Positions 37,355 to 46,986 of a stretch of 64,000 bases of DNA are shown in pieces. The translations under genes and the position numbers were made by a program. The notes beneath the pieces are model-generated. The model searched no databases. It saw nothing but the letters and a program-made list of their open reading frames with translations, and was not told the DNA's origin. The stretch spans positions 620,001 through 684,000 of the forward strand of contig NZ_WOWS01000001.1 of NCBI RefSeq assembly GCF_009741275.1, written 5' to 3'. Every line of letters begins with the position of its first letter. The stretch's first letter is position 1. The DNA is from Winogradskyella endarachnes. GTDB taxonomy: Bacteria > Bacteroidota > Bacteroidia > Flavobacteriales > Flavobacteriaceae.

Positions 37355-37385
37355 CAAAAGTACAATATTTTTAAAACAAAACAAA
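37355..37385 (-). promoter_or_regulatory. Promoter of rpsA
   Basis: On the minus strand TTTG, exactly 19 bases, then TACTTTTG (complement at 37355-37362). A full match to the Bacteroidota sigma-A consensus. The 5' leader before the rpsA ATG is about 115 bases. Confidence 0.75.
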
Positions 37386-37522
37386 ACATATTTACCTAAA
37401 TGTAACAACGTTTAAACAGTTTATTAACAAGCCGTTAAAACGCTAAATTTACAATTAGATAACGCATAAATAAATTCTATCTCATTCAATTGAATTAATT
37501 TTATAACCAAACATTTAAAGTT

Positions 37523-37933
37523 ATGAAAAATTCAGTTCTATTTTTTATACTCTTCTCTTGTTGCTTTTTCGGTTGTAGTGATGATGATTCTAATAATTAT
37601 CCATTAGAAAACACAGGTATTTTAGGCGAATGGGAAATAAGCATGAGAGGTATCGATAATACATCTACTGCTGAAATTGTATGTTGCGAATCTCTTATTT
37701 TTTCTGATAATGACACCAAAAATGATTTAATAGGTTACTATACTTATATTTATAGTGGCGAAAATTACGGTTCCTTTAATTTAGATACCGATAATACAAC
37801 GATAACGTTTGCTTCCGAAAATGGAAACATTAATACAGAAACATATTTAATCACTGAAAACACCTTGGAACTTTGGTATTATGAGAATGAGCATCGTCAT
37901 TGGGAAATTTATACTAAAGTAATAGAAGAATAA
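37523..37933 (+). CDS. Lipocalin-like lipoprotein
   Basis: 136 residues with a type II signal peptide (lipobox FFGC, Cys at about residue 18) followed by Asp/Ser-rich linker SDDDSNN. The mature domain has GILGEWEISM near the start and a strand-rich remainder ending in HWEIYTKVIEE, the pattern of small flavobacterial lipocalin-like domains. Ligand unknown. A CC pair (EIVCCESL) may form a disulfide. Confidence 0.7.
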   Translation: MKNSVLFFILFSCCFFGCSDDDSNNYPLENTGILGEWEISMRGIDNTSTAEIVCCESLIFSDNDTKNDLIGYYTYIYSGENYGSFNLDTDNTTITFASENGNINTETYLITENTLELWYYENEHRHWEIYTKVIEE

Positions 37934-38014
37934 AACTATCTCATAAAGTGACCAAACAACAATTAGTGTTTCCTATAAATAAGAATATCAAAATGATGCT
38001 TTATTGCATAAATC

Positions 38015-38030
38015 TTGGCACATATTTTGG
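38015..38030 (+). promoter_or_regulatory. Candidate sigma-54 (RpoN) promoter
   Basis: TTGGCACATATTTTGG has the -24 element TTGGCAC and, exactly 10 bases after its GG, a second GG where consensus is GC. It lies 45 bases before the BON/LysM gene start, with room for a leader. No activator site was identified. Confidence 0.45.
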
Positions 38031-38074
38031 TATATTTACAATAATTACTATTAACAATTAAAACATTATAAACA

Positions 38075-38452
38075 ATGGTTAAAGCAAAATACCAAAGCGT
38101 ATTAGATTTAGGAGAGAAATTAAATATCCAAAACGGAGAAGTAACTGAAGAAAATGGTGTACTTAAAGTACTAGGTACTGCAGCTACACAATACGAAAAA
38201 AACTTACTTTGGGATAAAATTAAAGAAGTAGGTGGTGTAGAGCCTTCTGATATCATCGCTGATATTAAAGTTGCAGATGAGTCTGTGTATGCTAGACATA
38301 CTGTTGCTTCTGGAGAAACTTTAGGAAAAATTGCTAAGCACTATTATGGTGATGCAATGAAGTATAAAGAAATCTTTGCTGCTAACTCTGATTTACTTAA
38401 AAATCCTGATGTTATTCATCCTGATCAAGAATTAATCATTCCTAATTTATAA
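38075..38452 (+). CDS. BON/LysM-domain protein (YgaU/Kbp-like)
   Basis: A 125-residue soluble protein with an N-terminal BON-like region (about 20-70: KLNIQNGEVTEENGVLKVLGTAATQYEKNLLW) and a C-terminal LysM domain (about 75-124: ARHTVASGETLGKIAKHYYGDAMKY and a final HPDQELIIP). E. coli YgaU (Kbp) has the same order and is a cytoplasmic potassium-binding stress protein. No signal peptide is present, which fits a cytoplasmic site. Confidence 0.85.
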   Translation: MVKAKYQSVLDLGEKLNIQNGEVTEENGVLKVLGTAATQYEKNLLWDKIKEVGGVEPSDIIADIKVADESVYARHTVASGETLGKIAKHYYGDAMKYKEIFAANSDLLKNPDVIHPDQELIIPNL

Positions 38453-38477
38453 GAGAAGAGGAACGATAAATTATATG

Positions 38478-38507
38478 AAAAAGCGACCATTTTGGTCGCT
38501 TTTTTTG
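38478..38507. terminator. Bidirectional intrinsic terminator
   Basis: Stem AAAAAGCGACC / GGTCGCTTTTT with loop ATTTT, between the BON/LysM gene (+) and cmk (-). Confidence 0.88.
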
Positions 38508-38528
38508 TAAATACAAATTATGTGTTTT

Positions 38529-39218
38529 TTATTTCGAAATCAATTCTTCAGCCAATACAATTAAACGCTGTAATTGCTCATCTATAGTCATATTAGAATT
38601 ATCAATTTCTATTGCATTATCAGCTTTTACTAAAGGTGATTCTTCTCTTGTAGAATCAATGCGATCCCTTGTTGTTACGTTCTCTAAAACCTCATCGTAA
38701 CTTAATTGATGTCCACGGTCTAATAATTCTTTATAACGACGCTTTGCTCTTGTTTCGGCAGAAGCCGTCATAAATATTTTTAACTCTGCATCAGGAAAAA
38801 CAACAGTTGCAATATCTCTTCCGTCCATTACAATCCCTTTATCTTTTCCCATAAGTTGCTGTTGCTCTACTAACTTTCGTCTAACTTCAGACAAAGTAGC
38901 CACAGGACTCACAAATTTTGAAACTTTAAGCGTTCTAATATCTGCTTCAATATTTTTGCCGTTTAAATACACTTCAGCAAAACCAGCAGCTTCATTAAAC
39001 TTAAATGTTATGGCAATTTCTCCTAGTCTCTCAATTAATTCATCTTCTTTAAAAAAATCTTCACCTATTAATTTATTCTCTAAAGCAAAATAAGTGACAG
39101 CTCTATACATTGCACCTGTATCTACATAAATATAGTTAAGTGTTTTTGCTAGCTGCTTAGCTATTGTACTTTTTCCTGTTGAAGAAAATCCGTCTATGGC
39201 AATTACAATTTTATTCAT
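38529..39218 (-). CDS. cmk: Cytidylate kinase
   Basis: A 229-residue P-loop kinase phosphorylating CMP/dCMP. P-loop IAIDGFSSTGKSTIAKQL, YVDTGAMYRAVTYFAL, the CMP-site DGRDIATVVFPDA and the LID region RAKRRYKELLDRG are visible. Typical length. It lies 163 bases downstream of porQ on the same strand; the cmk-porQ pairing is common in Bacteroidota. Confidence 0.95.
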   Translation of the reverse strand: MNKIVIAIDGFSSTGKSTIAKQLAKTLNYIYVDTGAMYRAVTYFALENKLIGEDFFKEDELIERLGEIAITFKFNEAAGFAEVYLNGKNIEADIRTLKVSKFVSPVATLSEVRRKLVEQQQLMGKDKGIVMDGRDIATVVFPDAELKIFMTASAETRAKRRYKELLDRGHQLSYDEVLENVTTRDRIDSTREESPLVKADNAIEIDNSNMTIDEQLQRLIVLAEELISK

Positions 39219-39381
39219 ATTTATTTCCCATGAAAATGGGAATCTTTTAAATTATTTTATTCAAATTTATTACTTATTCCTAAAGTTCTTTATAGGCCAA
39301 ACACTCCAATTAAAAATTAAGACCTTTAGAAATATAAGCATTTTATACCTTATAATATGAAATACAAATTATCTATTCTAT

Positions 39382-40401
39382 TTATCGTAAATCTATTTGA
39401 AGCCCTAAGAAACTTGTATTAGAAGCGCCAGAATATCTCGCATGTGTATAACTAAATTTCATTTTATTTAGTTTTATACCAACACCAAATGATAAGCCCG
39501 AAAAATTTCTTTGGTTTTCAATTCTTAATTCTTCTGCCCGTCTAAAGTTATACCCAAAACGTAAATTAAAGCCTCCGTCTGGAAACAACTCTGCTCCTAA
39601 TATTAAATGACGAAGACCTTTATTAAAAAAGCTTACTTTTTCTTCGGTTTGGTTACCATCTAAATCTGTCGTTGTTCTTGCAGGATTAGCAACTGATATT
39701 GGCCATTTTTGTAAATTTTCTAACGTTACATGCCAACGCAACGGCATGTTTTCTAAGGTTTGTGACATTCCGAAATTAACCTCAAATGGTAACGGCTCAT
39801 ATTGACCAGCGTATGTTGAAAATTGACTTCCTAAATTCCTAATAGATAAAGCCGCATGAAAATCTAATTTTTCATTAATATACATTACTCCAATATCTAC
39901 TGCGCCTCCAATGGAATTGTATTGTTCTAACAATGATGTAATAAACTTAACGTTGGCTCCTACATAAAAATCAGAATATGGAATTTGATAATTGTAACCC
40001 AGAGAAATTGCGGTCTCATTACCGCTAAATGTTCCGGTTGAATTTCCATTAACATCATAACCATCAAAAGAACCATAATTGATGTAAGTTACCCCAAAAT
40101 GAAAGGTTTGCACATGTCTATCCCAAGTGTAAGCATATGCAGCTGTCCCATAGCTTATTCCACCTAAATAGCTAGAATAATTTAGAGCCAATTGATTATT
40201 CATTTGATAGTTTATAGAAGCCGGATTATATAATGCTTCTGTTACATCTTTATCGAAATTGGTAATGATTTTACCTCCTAAAGCGGCTTGTCTTGGAGAT
40301 GATACTAAGTTTAGAAATTGATAGGTTGATTCGCCACCCAATTGTGCAAAAACAGGTAATGCAGAAAGCATAATACATAAGGTGAAAATCCTTTTAATCA
40401 T
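39382..40401 (-). CDS. porQ: Type IX secretion system protein PorQ
   Basis: A 339-residue outer-membrane beta-barrel with signal peptide (ends PVFAQ). The conserved opening GGESTYQFLNLVSSPRQAALGG and ALYNPASINY are diagnostic of PorQ. In T9SS, PorQ belongs to the outer-membrane attachment complex with PorU, PorV and PorZ, which processes cargo and anchors it to the surface. It thus works with the type A and type B cargo genes seen elsewhere in the window. Confidence 0.92.
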   Translation of the reverse strand: MIKRIFTLCIMLSALPVFAQLGGESTYQFLNLVSSPRQAALGGKIITNFDKDVTEALYNPASINYQMNNQLALNYSSYLGGISYGTAAYAYTWDRHVQTFHFGVTYINYGSFDGYDVNGNSTGTFSGNETAISLGYNYQIPYSDFYVGANVKFITSLLEQYNSIGGAVDIGVMYINEKLDFHAALSIRNLGSQFSTYAGQYEPLPFEVNFGMSQTLENMPLRWHVTLENLQKWPISVANPARTTTDLDGNQTEEKVSFFNKGLRHLILGAELFPDGGFNLRFGYNFRRAEELRIENQRNFSGLSFGVGIKLNKMKFSYTHARYSGASNTSFLGLQIDLR

Positions 40402-40474
40402 AGATTTTGCAAAATAACTAAATCTATCTTAAAACGATGATATGATTTTTTTATTTTTTCTAACGTAATTTTTT

Positions 40475-41296
40475 CTAATGTAATTGTAATTTTTGGCCTA
40501 CAGTGATTAAATTACTTGTTAGTCCATTTAGTTTTTTAATAACCTCAACAGTTGTATTATTATTTAAGGCAATACGGTACAAATTATCACCACTTTTTAC
40601 AATATAAATTGATGGCAAATTATTATGATTAGACTCTTCTTCTACTGAAACAGAATCTACAATTCTAAGCTTTTGACCAACTGTAATTAAGTTAGAATTT
40701 AAATTATTTAAGCGTTTTAATTCATCTACACTCAACTTAAATTGTCTCGCTAAACTAAAGAGGGTATTTCCATTTTTTACAATGTAATAATCACTATTTA
40801 CAGAATCTGTGATAATTAAAGTAGTATTTGAAGATTCTAAATTTGATGTTTTGGAAGATGTTGTATTTTCATTTGGTGCTTTAATTGCATTAAAGTTACC
40901 AATACGTAGTTTTTGGCCAGCATCTACCAAGGTAGTTTCTAAACCGTTTACTTCTTTCAATTTAGTTAAGGAAACACTATATTTTTTTGCAACATCCAAT
41001 AAAGTTTCACCTTCTGCAACCGTATAAAAATCTGCTTCAGTAACATAATAGATTTCACCATTATTGTCCTCATTATTTTCAAGAATAGCTGAGCTCTCTT
41101 TTACAGTATAACCTTTAGTTTTAACAACTAGTTCTTCTGCCGTTACTAGTTTAACTTCTCCTGTAGAAATATTTAATTTAGCTGGCTTTCCATCTAAAAA
41201 AACATCTTTATATTTTACAGCATCTTGTGCCACTGCGCAAATACTAGAAAATCCGAGGGCAATAATGGATATATTTAATCTATAATTTTTTTGCAT
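40475..41296 (-). CDS. Triple-LysM peptidoglycan-binding protein
   Basis: 273 residues with a signal peptide (about 1-23, ends SICAVAQ) and three LysM domains at about 90-133, 167-211 and 228-272. Each begins with Y-V/I-V-(A/K)-x-G-(E/N/D) and ends with GQKL(R/Q)(I/L). LysM domains bind N-acetylglucosamine in peptidoglycan. The linkers are Ser/Thr/Asn-rich. It overlaps the lon end by 17 bases, so translation is probably coupled. Confidence 0.86.
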   Translation of the reverse strand: MQKNYRLNISIIALGFSSICAVAQDAVKYKDVFLDGKPAKLNISTGEVKLVTAEELVVKTKGYTVKESSAILENNEDNNGEIYYVTEADFYTVAEGETLLDVAKKYSVSLTKLKEVNGLETTLVDAGQKLRIGNFNAIKAPNENTTSSKTSNLESSNTTLIITDSVNSDYYIVKNGNTLFSLARQFKLSVDELKRLNNLNSNLITVGQKLRIVDSVSVEEESNHNNLPSIYIVKSGDNLYRIALNNNTTVEVIKKLNGLTSNLITVGQKLQLH

Positions 41297-43733
41297 TTTT
41301 TACTTTCTGCTTGGTAAGAGCCAACTTTAAAACGTCACTCATTTCTGTTACGTAATGAAACGTTAATCCTTTTAAATATTCGGGTTTAATTTCATTTATA
41401 TCTCTTCTGTTGTCTTCACAAAGCAAAATTTCTTTAATACGAGCGCGTTTAGCCGCTAAGATTTTTTCTTTAATACCACCAACAGGTAAAACTTTACCAC
41501 GTAATGTAATTTCACCTGTCATAGCCAAGCTCTTTTTAACTTTACGTTGCGTAAACAAAGATACTAAAGATGTTAACATGGTAACACCTGCACTTGGTCC
41601 ATCTTTTGGAGTAGCTCCTTCTGGCACGTGTATATGCACATTGTACTTACCAAAAATTTCTGGATTAATACCAAACTCTTCTGCATTAGCTTTTATGTAC
41701 TCCATGGCTATAGTCGCAGACTCTTTCATTACTTTCCCTAAGTTACCAGTAATAGACAACGCACCTTTACCTTTAGATAAAATAGACTCTATAAATAAAA
41801 TATCTCCACCAACACTTGTCCAAGCTAAGCCTGTAACTACACCAGCAACATCATTGTTTTCGTATTTATCGCGTTCTAATCTTGGGCTTCCTAAAACTTC
41901 AATGACATCATCATTAGAGATTTTAATATTGTAATCTTCTTCCATTGCAATATTCTTGGCAGCATAACGTACCATTTTTGCAATTTGCTTTTCTAAGCCT
42001 CTAACTCCAGATTCTCTAGTATAACCTTCAACTATTTTTTCTAATTGTGGTTTTGCAATTTTTAATGCTTTATCATCTAAACCATGCTCTTTAAGTTGCT
42101 TCGGTAATAAATGGCGTTTTGCAATCTCTACTTTTTCTTCAATAGTATAACCTGTAACATTAATAATTTCCATTCGGTCTCTTAATGCAGGCTGAATTGT
42201 ATTTAGACTATTAGAGGTTGCAATAAACATTACTTTAGATAAATCATATCCAAGCTCTAAGAAATTATCATAAAACTCATTATTTTGTTCTGGGTCTAAA
42301 ACTTCTAACAATGCAGAGGACGGATCACCTTGATGACTAGAAGATAATTTATCTATCTCATCTAAAACAAAAACAGGGTTAGATGTTTGTGCCTTTTTTA
42401 AACTCTGAATAATACGTCCTGGCATTGCACCAATATAAGTTTTTCTGTGTCCTCTAATCTCTGCTTCGTCCCTTAAACCACCTAAAGAAATTCTTACATA
42501 TTCTCTACCCAAAGCTTCGGCTACAGATTTTCCTAAAGATGTTTTACCAACACCTGGAGGTCCATACAAACATAGAATTGGGGATTTCATGTCGTTTCTA
42601 AGTTTTAAAACGGCCAAATATTCTATAATTCTTTTTTTGACGTCTTCTAAACCAAAATGATCTCTATCTAAAATTTTCTGAGCACGTTTAAGATCAAATT
42701 TATCTTTACTAAACTCATTCCATGGTAAATCTAAAAATAAGTCTAAATAATTACGTTGAATAGAATACTCAGCAACCTGAGGATTCATACGTTGCATTTT
42801 AGCTAATTCTTTTTCAAAATGCTCCTTTACTTTATCGTCCCATTTTTTGTCTTTAGCACGTGCTCGCATTTCTTCTATTTCCTCACCAGAAGATACACCT
42901 CCACCCAATTCTTCTTGAATGGTTTTCATTTGTTGATGCAAGAAATACTCGCGCTGCTGTTGGTTCATATCACTTTGAACCTTAGATTGAATATCATTTT
43001 TAAGCTCTAGTTTTTGAAATTCTAGATTCATGTACTTCAAGGTTTGAAGCGCACGCTCTTTTAAATCGTTAATTTTTAATAACTCTTGCTTCTCCTCTAC
43101 TTTTAGATTCATGTTAGAAGACACAAAATTGATTAAAAATGAACTACTCTCAATATTCTTAATAGCAAAACTTGCCTCTGAAGGAATATTTGGACTTTCC
43201 TTTATAATATCTAAAGATAAATCTTTAATAGAATCAATTATGGCTTTAAATTCTTCATTATCTGGAGCTGGCTTTGCTTCAGGTATATCAGATATTGTTG
43301 CTGTTAAATACGGTTTTTCTGAAACCATCTCATTAATCACAAAACGCTTCTTACCTTGTATTACCACTGTAGTATTACCATCTGGCATTTTTAATACTTT
43401 TAAAATTCTGGCAACTGTACCAGTTTTATAAATATCTTTTGCTTTAGGATTTTCTACATTTTCATCTATTTGAGAAACAACACCTATAACTTTTCCGCCT
43501 TTGTTGGCATCATTAATTAATCTAATAGATGCATCTCGACCTGCAGTAATAGGAATTACAACACCGGGAAAAAGTACCGTATTTCTCAGAGGTAAAATTG
43601 GTAAAGAATCTGGCAAAGATTCGTTGTTAATTAACTCTTCATCTTCTGGTGTCATTAACGGTATTAACTCTGAATTTTCGTTAAAATCTTGAAATGACAG
43701 ATTGTCTAAATTTATAAATTTGGATTTTTTCAT
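41280..43733 (-). CDS. lon: ATP-dependent protease Lon
   Basis: 817 residues: an N-terminal LON substrate-binding domain (about 40-240, [19 protein letters not shown]), an AAA+ module with Walker [13 protein letters not shown] and Walker [11 protein letters not shown], and a C-terminal protease domain with the catalytic Ser in [11 protein letters not shown] and Lys in [13 protein letters not shown]. It degrades misfolded and regulatory proteins. Typical length. Confidence 0.97.
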   Translation of the reverse strand: MKKSKFINLDNLSFQDFNENSELIPLMTPEDEELINNESLPDSLPILPLRNTVLFPGVVIPITAGRDASIRLINDANKGGKVIGVVSQIDENVENPKAKDIYKTGTVARILKVLKMPDGNTTVVIQGKKRFVINEMVSEKPYLTATISDIPEAKPAPDNEEFKAIIDSIKDLSLDIIKESPNIPSEASFAIKNIESSSFLINFVSSNMNLKVEEKQELLKINDLKERALQTLKYMNLEFQKLELKNDIQSKVQSDMNQQQREYFLHQQMKTIQEELGGGVSSGEEIEEMRARAKDKKWDDKVKEHFEKELAKMQRMNPQVAEYSIQRNYLDLFLDLPWNEFSKDKFDLKRAQKILDRDHFGLEDVKKRIIEYLAVLKLRNDMKSPILCLYGPPGVGKTSLGKSVAEALGREYVRISLGGLRDEAEIRGHRKTYIGAMPGRIIQSLKKAQTSNPVFVLDEIDKLSSSHQGDPSSALLEVLDPEQNNEFYDNFLELGYDLSKVMFIATSNSLNTIQPALRDRMEIINVTGYTIEEKVEIAKRHLLPKQLKEHGLDDKALKIAKPQLEKIVEGYTRESGVRGLEKQIAKMVRYAAKNIAMEEDYNIKISNDDVIEVLGSPRLERDKYENNDVAGVVTGLAWTSVGGDILFIESILSKGKGALSITGNLGKVMKESATIAMEYIKANAEEFGINPEIFGKYNVHIHVPEGATPKDGPSAGVTMLTSLVSLFTQRKVKKSLAMTGEITLRGKVLPVGGIKEKILAAKRARIKEILLCEDNRRDINEIKPEYLKGLTFHYVTEMSDVLKLALTKQKVKNAKKL

Positions 43734-43836
43734 ATATATATTATGGTCATTCTGTCATAAAAACAAACAGAACAACATTATTTTAAATGTATTAAAAATT
43801 AACTTTACACTGAATATCAGTCACTTAAAAGATATT

Positions 43837-43866
43837 CAAAGTTATTCACACTAATGTAATTTCAAT
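43837..43866 (-). promoter_or_regulatory. Candidate promoter of lon
   Basis: On the minus strand TTG, 18 bases, then TAACTTTG (complement at 43837-43844). The leader to the lon ATG would be about 100 bases. Confidence 0.5.
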
Positions 43867-43962
43867 TGTTATGCCATTACCTTTATCAAATAATAAAACT
43901 TTTTTTATTAAAACTGTAACACTTTAAAAAAGACATTATCTATAAGTAAAAGCAATTGTTTT

Positions 43963-44517
43963 TTGACATCAACCAATCAAAATATCGAACAGTTATTAAT
44001 CCTTTGTCAATCTGGTAACCAACGTGCACAGTTAGAAATTTACAACAGATACAACAAAGCGATGTATAACACAGCCATAAGAATTGTAAAAGATTCTTTT
44101 AAAGCTGAGGACATTATGCAAGAGTCTTTTTTAACGGCTTTTACAAAATTGAAGTCCTTAGAAGACACCAACATGTTTGGTGCATGGTTAAAACGTATTG
44201 TAATAAATAATAGTATTAGCTATTACAATAAAACAGTAAAACAAAATGAAGTGCCTATAGACCATGTAATTTACAAAGTTGAAGATGACCAAGGTATTGT
44301 TGAACCAGATCAAAATAATGAGAAAGTGACACAAATCTTAACCGTTATGAAAACTTTAAAACCTAATTACAGTTTATGCCTAACACTACATTTAATTGAA
44401 GGATACGATTACGAAGAAATCTGCGAGATTATGAATATCTCTTACGCCAATTGCAGAACTTTAATATCGAGAGCAAAAGAAAGTTTAAGAAAAAAATTAG
44501 TACTAAAAGCATCTTAA
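43963..44517 (+). CDS. ECF-type RNA polymerase sigma factor
   Basis: 184 residues starting at TTG; the next in-frame ATG would remove the start of sigma region 2. Region 2 shows YNRYNKAMYNTAIRIVKDSFKAEDIMQESFLTAF; region 4 shows YSLCLTLHLIEGYDYEEICEIMNISYANCRTLISRAKESLRKKL. The short two-domain layout fits the extracytoplasmic function family. The next gene, 9 bases downstream, is a single-helix membrane protein that is probably its anti-sigma factor. Confidence 0.9.
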   Translation: MTSTNQNIEQLLILCQSGNQRAQLEIYNRYNKAMYNTAIRIVKDSFKAEDIMQESFLTAFTKLKSLEDTNMFGAWLKRIVINNSISYYNKTVKQNEVPIDHVIYKVEDDQGIVEPDQNNEKVTQILTVMKTLKPNYSLCLTLHLIEGYDYEEICEIMNISYANCRTLISRAKESLRKKLVLKAS

Positions 44518-44526
44518 TACATAATT

Positions 44527-45090
44527 ATGGAAAAAGATAATTTAGATAGTTTATTTGAAAATTTGAAGGGTCAATTTGATATTGAAACACCTCAAACTAA
44601 TCATAAACAAAGGTTTTTAGATAAATTAAAATCTAGCAATATCGCTTCAGTAGAAGAGAAAAAAACCTCTGGTTTTAACTGGAAACCTTTTTTAGCCATT
44701 GCAGCTTCTATAATAATATGTTTAGGTCTTTTTACCACGTTACAAACTGATTCTGAAGATTTAGATTTAGCAAGTGTATCACCAGAAATGTCAGAAACAC
44801 AAGATTTCTTTACAGTAACCATTGAAAACGAATTAAAAAAACTAAACAAAGAACGTTCACCACTAACTGAGCAAATTATAGCAGATGCTTTAGCACAAAT
44901 TAAACTTTTAGAAAACGATTATCAAAAACTAAAAACAGATTTAACCGAAAGCGGAAAAAACCAACGTGTTATATATGCGATGATTTCTAACTTTCAAAAC
45001 CGAATCGATATTTTAAATACTGTATTAGAACAGATTGAAATCATTAAAGAACTTAAAACAAACACAAATGAACCTAAAAATACATTATAA
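44527..45090 (+). CDS. Putative anti-sigma factor, single-pass membrane protein
   Basis: 187 residues: an N-terminal cytoplasmic segment of about 55 residues rich in charge (LFENLKGQFDIETPQTNHKQRF), one membrane helix (about 56-76, FLAIAASIIICLGLFTTL) and an extracytoplasmic helical region likely to form a coiled coil. No zinc motif is seen. Position after an ECF sigma gene and topology suggest an anti-sigma factor; this is inference. It overlaps the next gene by 23 bases. Confidence 0.65.
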   Translation: MEKDNLDSLFENLKGQFDIETPQTNHKQRFLDKLKSSNIASVEEKKTSGFNWKPFLAIAASIIICLGLFTTLQTDSEDLDLASVSPEMSETQDFFTVTIENELKKLNKERSPLTEQIIADALAQIKLLENDYQKLKTDLTESGKNQRVIYAMISNFQNRIDILNTVLEQIEIIKELKTNTNEPKNTL

Positions 45091-46156
45091 AATTGCCTTT
45101 TTACTTTTACTCTTACCGAGTATTGTAATAGCAAATTCTGGAGAGGACCTCAAGAAATCTTCAAAAGAGCGCAGTATAAAAAAGACATTTAATGTCTCGT
45201 CTAATGCCACCCTAAAAGTAGATAATAGTTTTGGGAGCGTAGATGTAATTACATGGGAAGAAAATCGCATAGATTTTGATATACATATTAAAGTTTCGGG
45301 AAATAATGCTGAAAAAGTTGAAGAAAAAATTGATGGTATAACTGTAGATTTCTCTTCTAGCACTGACATGGTTTCCGCCATTACAAACATTAGTAAAAAC
45401 AAAAGTAGTTGGTGGAATTGGGGAAAAAACATGAATCTTCAGATTGAAATAAATTATGTGATTAAAATGCCAATTTCTGGTAATGTAGATTTATCTCAAG
45501 ATTATGGATCTATAAATTTAGACCGATTACATGGAGCTACAAAAATTAGCTGTGATTATGGTAAAATAACCACTAAAGAGCTCATGTCTAGCAATAACGA
45601 TATTAGATTTGATTATAGTTCTAATTGCTATTTTGAATACATTAAAGGAGGTAAAATCACAGCAGATTATAGCGGATTTACCGTTGCAAAAACTAAAGAT
45701 TTAATGATAAAAGCAGACTATACAAAATCTATTGTAGAAGTAGCAGAACATGTAGCCTACAATTGTGATTATGGGTCTTTAAAAGTAGATAATGTTAATA
45801 ATTTTGAAGGCAAAGGTGACTACCTAACGTTAAGATTAGGTAACATTTATAAAAATGTAAAACTAAATGCCAACTATGGTTCTTTAAAAATTGACCGAAT
45901 GGCTTCTAAAGCTGGTAATATAGATATTACAGCAGAGTTTACAGGTATCACTATTGGACATGACGAAGACTATAATTTTAACTTCAATATCGACTTAGAA
46001 TTTGCATCTTTAAGACAATCAGATGGCTTTAATTTTATAAATAAAGAAATAGAAATGACCGAAAAAAAATATAGTGGTTTCTATGGCTCTAAAGACTCTG
46101 GTAATTTTGTTAAAATTAATTCTGAATACGGAAGTGTAACTTTTAAGAAGAATTAA
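45068..46156 (+). CDS. DUF4097-family beta-helix-like exported protein
   Basis: 362 residues from the ATG at 45068 (an upstream reading at 45035 lacks the clean signal peptide). Signal peptide about 1-20. The first domain has FNVSSNATLKVDNSFGSVDVITWEE, the DUF4097 opening; later segments recur as DYGSINLDRL, DYGKITTKEL, DYSGFTVAKT, DYGSLKVDNV and NYGSLKIDRM, giving a repeat suited to a beta-helix. Last gene but one of the sigma-factor cluster. Confidence 0.78.
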   Translation: MNLKIHYKIAFLLLLLPSIVIANSGEDLKKSSKERSIKKTFNVSSNATLKVDNSFGSVDVITWEENRIDFDIHIKVSGNNAEKVEEKIDGITVDFSSSTDMVSAITNISKNKSSWWNWGKNMNLQIEINYVIKMPISGNVDLSQDYGSINLDRLHGATKISCDYGKITTKELMSSNNDIRFDYSSNCYFEYIKGGKITADYSGFTVAKTKDLMIKADYTKSIVEVAEHVAYNCDYGSLKVDNVNNFEGKGDYLTLRLGNIYKNVKLNANYGSLKIDRMASKAGNIDITAEFTGITIGHDEDYNFNFNIDLEFASLRQSDGFNFINKEIEMTEKKYSGFYGSKDSGNFVKINSEYGSVTFKKN

Positions 46157-46206
46157 ATTTAGATTAAAACATCATCAATTATAAATCAATTAAAAAACAA
46201 ACAATT

Positions 46207-46932
46207 ATGAAACTATTACAATCAATCGCAGTTCTTACCATTTTATTAAGTACAAGTTTGTCTCACGCACAATGGGGAAAATGGAAAAAAATTAAAGGTA
46301 ATGGAAACATTACCACAGAAACATTTTCTACAGCATCTTATGATGGCGTTAAAACTGCCGGATCCATGGACTTTAATTTAGTACCAGGCAAAGAAGGCAA
46401 TATTACCATTAAAGGCGATGACAACCTTATGGAGTATATCTTGGTAGAAGTTAAGAATAACACGCTATCTGTACGTATTAAGGATGGCTATAATTTAAAA
46501 CCGACTAAAACGATTGTTGTTACTATACCTTATAAATCCATAAATTCTGTGTCACTTGCAGGTTCTGGAGATGTAAAAAATTCAGGTACAATAGAAGCAG
46601 ATAAATTTAAGGTGTCTTTAGCTGGCTCTGGTGATATTGAATTAAATATAGATTCTGATGAAACAGAAAGTAATATTGCAGGTTCTGGAGATATTAAATT
46701 AGAAGGCAACACCACCGATTTAACTGTAAAAGTAGCGGGTTCAGGAGATTTTGAAGGTGATAGTTTAAACAGTACAAACGTTACTGCTAAAATAACAGGC
46801 TCAGGAAGTGCTGATGTGGTTTGTGATGGCGAATTAGTTGTGAGAATAACAGGTTCTGGTGACGTTAACTACTCCGGAAACCCAACAAATAAAGACACTA
46901 AAATTACAGGCTCAGGAAGTGTGAGTAATTAA
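46207..46932 (+). CDS. Head-GIN (DUF2807) beta-helix-like exported protein
   Basis: 241 residues with a signal peptide (ends SLSHAQ). The head-GIN domain is marked by repeated GSG units: SLAGSGDV, SLAGSGDI, NIAGSGDI, KVAGSGDF, KITGSGSA, RITGSGDV and KITGSGSV, spaced about 16-22 residues apart. Such proteins are abundant surface/periplasmic proteins in Bacteroidota with unknown function. It likely belongs to the sigma-factor operon. Confidence 0.85.
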   Translation: MKLLQSIAVLTILLSTSLSHAQWGKWKKIKGNGNITTETFSTASYDGVKTAGSMDFNLVPGKEGNITIKGDDNLMEYILVEVKNNTLSVRIKDGYNLKPTKTIVVTIPYKSINSVSLAGSGDVKNSGTIEADKFKVSLAGSGDIELNIDSDETESNIAGSGDIKLEGNTTDLTVKVAGSGDFEGDSLNSTNVTAKITGSGSADVVCDGELVVRITGSGDVNYSGNPTNKDTKITGSGSVSN

Positions 46933-46951
46933 ATTGTAAAAAACAAATCGA

Positions 46952-46986
46952 AATAAGGATGAGCTTTGCTTGTCCTTATTTTTTAC
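46952..46986 (+). terminator. Intrinsic terminator after the head-GIN gene
   Basis: AATAAGGATGAGC pairs with GCTTGTCCTTATT (13 positions, two G-T wobbles in DNA) across loop TTT, then a run of T. Its end overlaps the stop codon of the convergent spermidine-synthase-like gene. Confidence 0.75.

Noticed and set aside
41410..41934. A 174-residue plus-strand open frame inside lon
   Set aside because: It lies fully antisense to conserved Lon protease-domain sequence and its composition is that of a shadow frame.
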